Source: an uncultured Bacteroidales bacterium
GTDB lineage: Bacteria > Bacteroidota > Bacteroidia > Bacteroidales > F082
Direction of reading: 5' to 3'
DNA length: 39,578 nt
Assembly (NCBI GenBank): GCA_947305795.1
Contig: CAMZEK010000025.1
Span: 1 to 39,578 of the forward strand
Under the pieces are notes generated by a model. It worked only from the letters and a program-made list of their open reading frames with translations, was not told where the DNA came from and made no database searches. Positions 35,352 through 39,578 of this stretch are shown in pieces. The position numbers were made by a program, and so were the translations under genes. The first letter of the stretch is position 1. The number at the start of each line of letters is the position of its first letter.

Positions 35352-35396
35352 AATAATAGCGGCTCCATTTTCTCTGGAAGACGGAGCCGCTATTAT
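35352..35396. terminator. Hairpin terminator between two convergent cargo genes
   Basis: A perfect 14-bp stem (35353-35366 with 35383-35396) with a 16-nt loop. On the minus strand the stem is followed by TTTTGAC, which suits termination of the gene at 35428-37368. On the plus strand only AAAG follows, so action there is weaker. Confidence 0.75.
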
Positions 35397-35427
35397 AAAG
35401 GACTTGAAGCCTTAAACTGCTATCAAA

Positions 35428-37368
35428 TCATTCCACCACAATCTTCTGGGTTTTAACGTCATTGCCATTGATCAAGCGCACAACGTAGACACCGGCGGCA
35501 GCTTCGAAGTGTTTCGTGGCATTGCCATTGATTTGCTCGCTGCTGAGGATGCGGCCATTGACATCAACAATCTGCAGAGTAGCTTCTCCTTCGTTGGCGA
35601 TAAACCAACTGCCATTGCTATAGAAAGTGAAGGTCTCCGAGCCTATCAAAGCGTCGTTGTGATTGGCGACAAATACCAGTTTGAAACGGCTGTCATAGTC
35701 GCTGGTCTTGGCGTCGAAGGTATAGCTAGAAGTGGCGAGCAGGTCAACGTCGTTGCCAGTAAGATTGTCGATGAGGTGGAGGTAGCCGAACTCAACGTTC
35801 TCGGTGCTGAAGCTTAGGCTGTAGGTGCCGTTGCTTTCTGCTTTGAAGTTGATAGGCATTTCACCCTGGGTTCCGGCGTTAACCACAGCGTAGTCTTTGC
35901 CGTTCTGCAAAATGTAAAGCTTAGTGTTGCCTTCAAAGAGTTGGAATTTAGGCAGCATCTTGCTGTTGTCGAAGCGCACAATGGCTCGGTCGATGGTGTT
36001 GCCACGGCTGTTGCCTTTCAGGCTGACCACCAGTTGCTCGCTGACTTTAGAGGAAACCTGAGGCTCAAAGGTGATGGACTCGCCCTCGCTCTCAGCAAGT
36101 ACGAAAATACCTTCCATGGCTTCAACACTGGTGCCCTCACTGGCAATAACTTCATCGCGACCTTCAGGGTTAATGATGTAGAACGATTTATCAACATTGG
36201 CGGCAGTGGCATAGGGGTTGCCCACGAGGTTCCAGCCCTTCAATGCTGCATCTGCATCATAAGTAAGTGCCACCTCTCCCTCGCCTTCATAAGGCGTACC
36301 CGTGAAGATCAGTCTGACATTTGTGCTATTGGCATAGAGGTAACCTCTTCCAGATTCAAGATTAAAGTGAAAATGGTCACCTTCGGTTTCTTTGTAGTTC
36401 TCCCATTCTTTATCAGTACTTTGGTTGAAGCGATAAAGGTCAAAGGTGTTTGAAGTCATCTCAGCCACATCTACAGGTGCCACTTCACCGATGGGGGAAG
36501 CGATGAGATAGTAGCCACCGCCTCCAGCGTAAGCATCGATGTCCAGTGTGAAGAAAGGCGTGCTGAGGAAGTTGAGGACGAATAAATTATGGAATGGATC
36601 TTCACCAATATATGTGTCATTTTCCAATACGACAGTGGTAGGACATCCTCCTTGGAAGACTTTTCCTGCTTGCTTGTCATAAAGATAAAAGCTGATGACA
36701 TCGCCATCATTGCCCTTAATATTCATAGAGGCAAAATAGCCCATATTCAAATCCGTCCAATCGTTGAGCGGGGTTACATCACCACGACATTCATCACCGC
36801 AGAAGGCTCCCACTTCCCATGAAGCTCTGTTCACAGGAACACCGTCAATCTGAATCTGTGCTTGTAACGCCATGCCATTGCCTTGATAGCTTGTGGAAGG
36901 AGTCCACGGATAATCCGGACCGAATGACGGATCAGACTCGAACTCCATATAATAGCCCTCGTTCACGCCGCCGAATTCGAATTCCTCTGCTCCGTTAAAT
37001 TGTAAGGTCAAATCACAAATGGTATATTCTGTACTTGTGGCATGGTCGTAGGCTTTGAAGGTAATGTCTTTTCCAATATCCGACGTGTTTCCGAAGACGG
37101 TCAAGTAAGTATAATACTCGTTCGGCAATCCTACTGGGTATGGCTCAATCAAACGTATCGTTCCTCTGCACTCATCGTCGATGAACGCAGCGACTTCGAT
37201 GTTATCCGATGCCTGGGATACTCCATCTATCTTCACCTGGTAGGTCACATGGTTGCGATTGGAATATAAGCCAGGTGTAGGTTCAGGCCAATACAATGTG
37301 GTTTCCCGCTGGGCAAAAACCGCCATGCTAAGAACGAGAAGCACAAATGATAAGAATACTTTTTTCAT
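35428..37368 (-). CDS. Secreted T9SS cargo protein with two copies of a beta domain
   Basis: The 646-residue product has a signal peptide ending at AVFAQ. Two related domains follow (about 20-140 and 150-275). Each has a pattern of an acidic strand, AxF-xDECRG, and then a strand such as GKDITFKAYDHAT. The same domain begins the giant repeat protein. The middle (about 280-480) has segments like GWNLVGNPYATAANVD. The end (from about 575) is a T9SS-type domain without the FPNP start: FYSNGSWFI, LQIVDVNGRI, GVYVVRLINGNDVKTQKIVVE. No enzyme motif is seen. It lies 22 nt after the M14 peptidase gene and is probably in the same transcript. Confidence 0.8.
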   Translation of the reverse strand: MKKVFLSFVLLVLSMAVFAQRETTLYWPEPTPGLYSNRNHVTYQVKIDGVSQASDNIEVAAFIDDECRGTIRLIEPYPVGLPNEYYTYLTVFGNTSDIGKDITFKAYDHATSTEYTICDLTLQFNGAEEFEFGGVNEGYYMEFESDPSFGPDYPWTPSTSYQGNGMALQAQIQIDGVPVNRASWEVGAFCGDECRGDVTPLNDWTDLNMGYFASMNIKGNDGDVISFYLYDKQAGKVFQGGCPTTVVLENDTYIGEDPFHNLFVLNFLSTPFFTLDIDAYAGGGGYYLIASPIGEVAPVDVAEMTSNTFDLYRFNQSTDKEWENYKETEGDHFHFNLESGRGYLYANSTNVRLIFTGTPYEGEGEVALTYDADAALKGWNLVGNPYATAANVDKSFYIINPEGRDEVIASEGTSVEAMEGIFVLAESEGESITFEPQVSSKVSEQLVVSLKGNSRGNTIDRAIVRFDNSKMLPKFQLFEGNTKLYILQNGKDYAVVNAGTQGEMPINFKAESNGTYSLSFSTENVEFGYLHLIDNLTGNDVDLLATSSYTFDAKTSDYDSRFKLVFVANHNDALIGSETFTFYSNGSWFIANEGEATLQIVDVNGRILSSEQINGNATKHFEAAAGVYVVRLINGNDVKTQKIVVE

Positions 37369-37390
37369 TCTGTCTTTGTTTAGTAAATAA

Positions 37391-39331
37391 TTAATTCAAT
37401 GTTGGATAGGTAAAGGTCTTAGTTTGATTGGCCTTCGACCTGTAAATGAAACCTTCACCAGGATGTAAGGAGGTGGCACTCCCTCTCCAGCCGTAACCTT
37501 GATAGTAGGTGGCGATGCCGTTTCTCGTCTGGATATAATCCAAATGAGTTGGCGTAAGGTTAGAGAACGCCTCATCAAGAGTCATGTCCTCTATGCCAAT
37601 GAAACCGACCCAGTTGATGCCAGGCATCAGGGTGATAGGATACTCGGCGGGGTCAACGATGGAGCCTTCCACCGTGACGGTACAGGCTTGATTGGTTTTG
37701 ACCTTGTACATGGAGCCCACGGCAATGCCCTCTTCTTGAAGTGATCCACCCCAACCGTACGCTGCGTTGTTGACATATTTGCCATTCTGGTCAGTGATGG
37801 TGACACCATTGGCGCCCAAAGCAGCCTCAAAAGTAACCAAGTCTATATCGACATTTGGCGACCACCAGTTCCAATCTGATGTAAGATTGAAAGACTCTTC
37901 AACTATCGGAACATTCTCTGGCACCAAGTAAATAGTTCCAAGATCCGTTCTTTGGCCATCGGTAACTGTGACGTTGATATCTTGGGAGACATATCCTTCT
38001 TTGGATAACACAAGCGTCCAATTGCCACCCTTGATAGGACGATGGAAATCGCCAACTTCATGAGTGCTTACGATTGAATATTCGTCGTCGTGATTCTGTA
38101 CTGTGACAATAACTCCACTTATGGGTTGATGCGTGTAAAAGTCCTTAACCACACCATGGATACCGTAAATGCATTGCTCCATATAGGCTAACATGCTATT
38201 ATGGTTGTAGTTCCAAAAAGTAGGCAGCTGCGAGCCATTGGGCTTCTTAGTGGTGGAGCACTCAACGGTGACTTCACGGCACTGGCGATAGCCGTTCATG
38301 TAATCTTGGCGACCACCGCCTATCTCGTACCAATCGGCGCCATTCGTGATGCCGTTGTTTTGGTCGGTCATATAGTTAGAACTAACCGATTGGGCAAAAG
38401 TAGCATACTCTCTTGAGACATACTGCCACCAAGCATCATCAGCATGGCGTGTGTAGGTATTATCCCAAGGATAGTTCACCACTTCTGCGCCGCCGTGGTA
38501 GTTGGCAGCCATCACGAAAGGATAGTCCTCAGCAAGCTGCATAAACCATTGTGTTTCAGTTTGGTATGCATTTCCATCAGGATGTGCGTTGCCATGCGGA
38601 TCGGGATAGTTACGGTTCATGTCTACACTGTTGGCATTGGCGCGTCGTGCACTATTGACAGTGTTATTGCCACCATAATAAGTGCCGTCTGGATTGGTGT
38701 TGGGGAAAATGAAGATATCTAGATTATCAACCAGGTTGACGATACGGCTGTCGGTGCTGGTGCAGAGCTCATCTATAAGACGAAGCATCAAAATCCAGCC
38801 GGTGGTCTCGTCACCATGGATGGTTGAACTGTATAAAAACTTCGGTTTGCCTTCGGGACTGCCATTGTTGATACGTACACCCATAATCTTACGATTCGAT
38901 GGAAGTGTGCCTAATTCCATATAGGTACAGGTTCTGCCGGACACTACAGAGGACGGAAAAGCTTGCATCATACTTTCGTATTGACTGTAAGTTGGATAAC
39001 TGTCCCATTCGTAGGTGGCACGATTGCCATCCCACATCTTGGCCTCCTCAAGCATCGAAGGCGGGGTCTGCAAAGTGGGTTTGTAGCCAGCCTGAAGCAG
39101 ATTGTCGTACTGCTTCTGGTTGGCATAGCACACCACATTCATCCCATCGATACCGTCAACGGAACAAACACGATTGATTTCCTGAACCTCTGAAGGTTGC
39201 TGAATGGTGAGCGTGAAATAATACTCACCTCGTTCGTGCATGAGTTGAGCCAGTTCTCTTTGGCTTTGAGCAAAAAGGCTTCCTCCGAGAAGTAGCGCAA
39301 GAACAAAAATACAAAAACGAATTCTATTCAT
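37391..39331 (-). CDS. M14 family zinc carboxypeptidase with transthyretin-like domain
   Basis: The 646-residue product has a signal peptide ending near LFAQ. The peptidase core shows the zinc ligands His172 and Glu175 in TIHGDETTG and His279 in ANYHGGAEVVNYPWD. Substrate residues are in NPDG and MNRNYPD (Arg240), and the catalytic Glu357 is in VTVECSTTK. This matches the CPN/CPE-like branch of M14. Residues of about 393-475 (GVVKDFYTHQPISGVIVTV onward) look like the transthyretin-like regulatory domain of that branch. A further beta region (about 485-646, with LTSDWNWWSPNVDI) follows. It ends TFTYPTLN with no T9SS sorting domain. Confidence 0.88.
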   Translation of the reverse strand: MNRIRFCIFVLALLLGGSLFAQSQRELAQLMHERGEYYFTLTIQQPSEVQEINRVCSVDGIDGMNVVCYANQKQYDNLLQAGYKPTLQTPPSMLEEAKMWDGNRATYEWDSYPTYSQYESMMQAFPSSVVSGRTCTYMELGTLPSNRKIMGVRINNGSPEGKPKFLYSSTIHGDETTGWILMLRLIDELCTSTDSRIVNLVDNLDIFIFPNTNPDGTYYGGNNTVNSARRANANSVDMNRNYPDPHGNAHPDGNAYQTETQWFMQLAEDYPFVMAANYHGGAEVVNYPWDNTYTRHADDAWWQYVSREYATFAQSVSSNYMTDQNNGITNGADWYEIGGGRQDYMNGYRQCREVTVECSTTKKPNGSQLPTFWNYNHNSMLAYMEQCIYGIHGVVKDFYTHQPISGVIVTVQNHDDEYSIVSTHEVGDFHRPIKGGNWTLVLSKEGYVSQDINVTVTDGQRTDLGTIYLVPENVPIVEESFNLTSDWNWWSPNVDIDLVTFEAALGANGVTITDQNGKYVNNAAYGWGGSLQEEGIAVGSMYKVKTNQACTVTVEGSIVDPAEYPITLMPGINWVGFIGIEDMTLDEAFSNLTPTHLDYIQTRNGIATYYQGYGWRGSATSLHPGEGFIYRSKANQTKTFTYPTLN

Positions 39332-39348
39332 AAATATGAAACTTGAAA

Positions 39349-39578
39349 CTATCTAATAATAAGCTTTTGAGTCTTGATCTCGCTGCCGTTGGTCAAACGC
39401 AGCATATACACACCAGAAGCCATCTCTGAGGTAGAAATCGAGTGCGTATCATTTCTACGGCTGATAAGGATGCGTCCTTGTACATCAATCACCTGCAAGG
39501 TGCCTTCGCCGTTGATGATGATGTTACCGTTACTGATGAAAGCGAAGCTGTCGTCGGTGTCATTGTCGGTGGCAAACA
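39349..39578 (-). CDS. C-terminal fragment of a T9SS cargo protein (5' end outside window)
   Basis: The minus strand reads in one frame from the window edge to TAG at 39349-39351. About 75 residues are visible, including SFAFISNGNIIINGEG, LQVIDVQGRILISRR and GVYMLRLTNGSEIKTQKLIIR. This is a T9SS-type C-terminal domain, closely like that of the protein at 35428-37368. The M14 gene begins 17 nt downstream, so the three genes probably form one operon. Confidence 0.82.
   Translation of the reverse strand, partial: FATDNDTDDSFAFISNGNIIINGEGTLQVIDVQGRILISRRNDTHSISTSEMASGVYMLRLTNGSEIKTQKLIIR

Noticed and set aside
35428-39331. Gene duplication suggested by two adjacent products of equal length (646 residues)
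   Set aside because: Domain content is unrelated; equal length is coincidence.

Overview
The window looks like a chromosomal segment of a Bacteroidota bacterium, most likely of the order Bacteroidales. Several independent signs agree. The ATP synthase operon runs atpD-atpC-(AtpI-like)-atpB-E-F-H-A-G. MurF is fused to alanine racemase. DUF4296 and DUF4271 proteins are present. Three complete or partial proteins end in type IX secretion (T9SS) sorting domains and a fourth is partial at the right edge. Many genes are preceded by the Bacteroidota -7 promoter element TAnnTTTG. Base composition is close to balanced. I saw no tRNA, rRNA, CRISPR array, phage or transposase gene.

Layout. 1-54 is the tail of a membrane-anchored protein, followed by a strong terminator. 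268-7889 is the complete F1Fo ATP synthase operon on the plus strand; four of its spacers are filled with inverted or tandem repeat elements. 8208-13796 encodes a secreted 1862-residue protein made of 22 divergent InlB-type repeats with a T9SS tail, three of its two-repeat blocks being a fresh 447-bp triplication. 13880-16366 (minus) is the MurF-Alr fusion, divergent from pssA (16441-17154). lptB and kdsD (minus, 17160-18907) belong to lipopolysaccharide synthesis and export. recQ and a DUF4296 lipoprotein follow on plus, then a convergent lipoprotein of unknown function, a divergent isoprenyl diphosphate synthase, and the pta-ackA acetate pair on minus (23806-26165). A DUF4271 membrane protein, hemD, rnpA, yidD, an S41 protease and an O-antigen ligase-like protein run on plus to 31949. 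Then come cdd, a convergent GtrA-family protein, queA and a T9SS cargo protein. The right end (35428-39578, minus) is a run of three secreted proteins, including an M14 metallocarboxypeptidase.

How it fits together. Most of the window is housekeeping: energy (ATP synthase, acetate kinase with phosphotransacetylase), envelope synthesis (peptidoglycan, phosphatidylserine, LPS, isoprenoid), RNA maturation and DNA repair. The accessory part is the T9SS cargo. The most unusual material lies in the non-coding spacers: short repeat families confined to operon junctions, a near-identical 30-nt leader shared by atpF and ackA with a related copy before pta, and a two-locus GACGC inverted-repeat family. 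Start codons were moved downstream of the longest open frame for the AtpI-like gene, atpB, murF-alr, lptB, both lipoproteins, yidD, the S41 protease, cdd, the GtrA gene and queA, for the reasons given in each entry.
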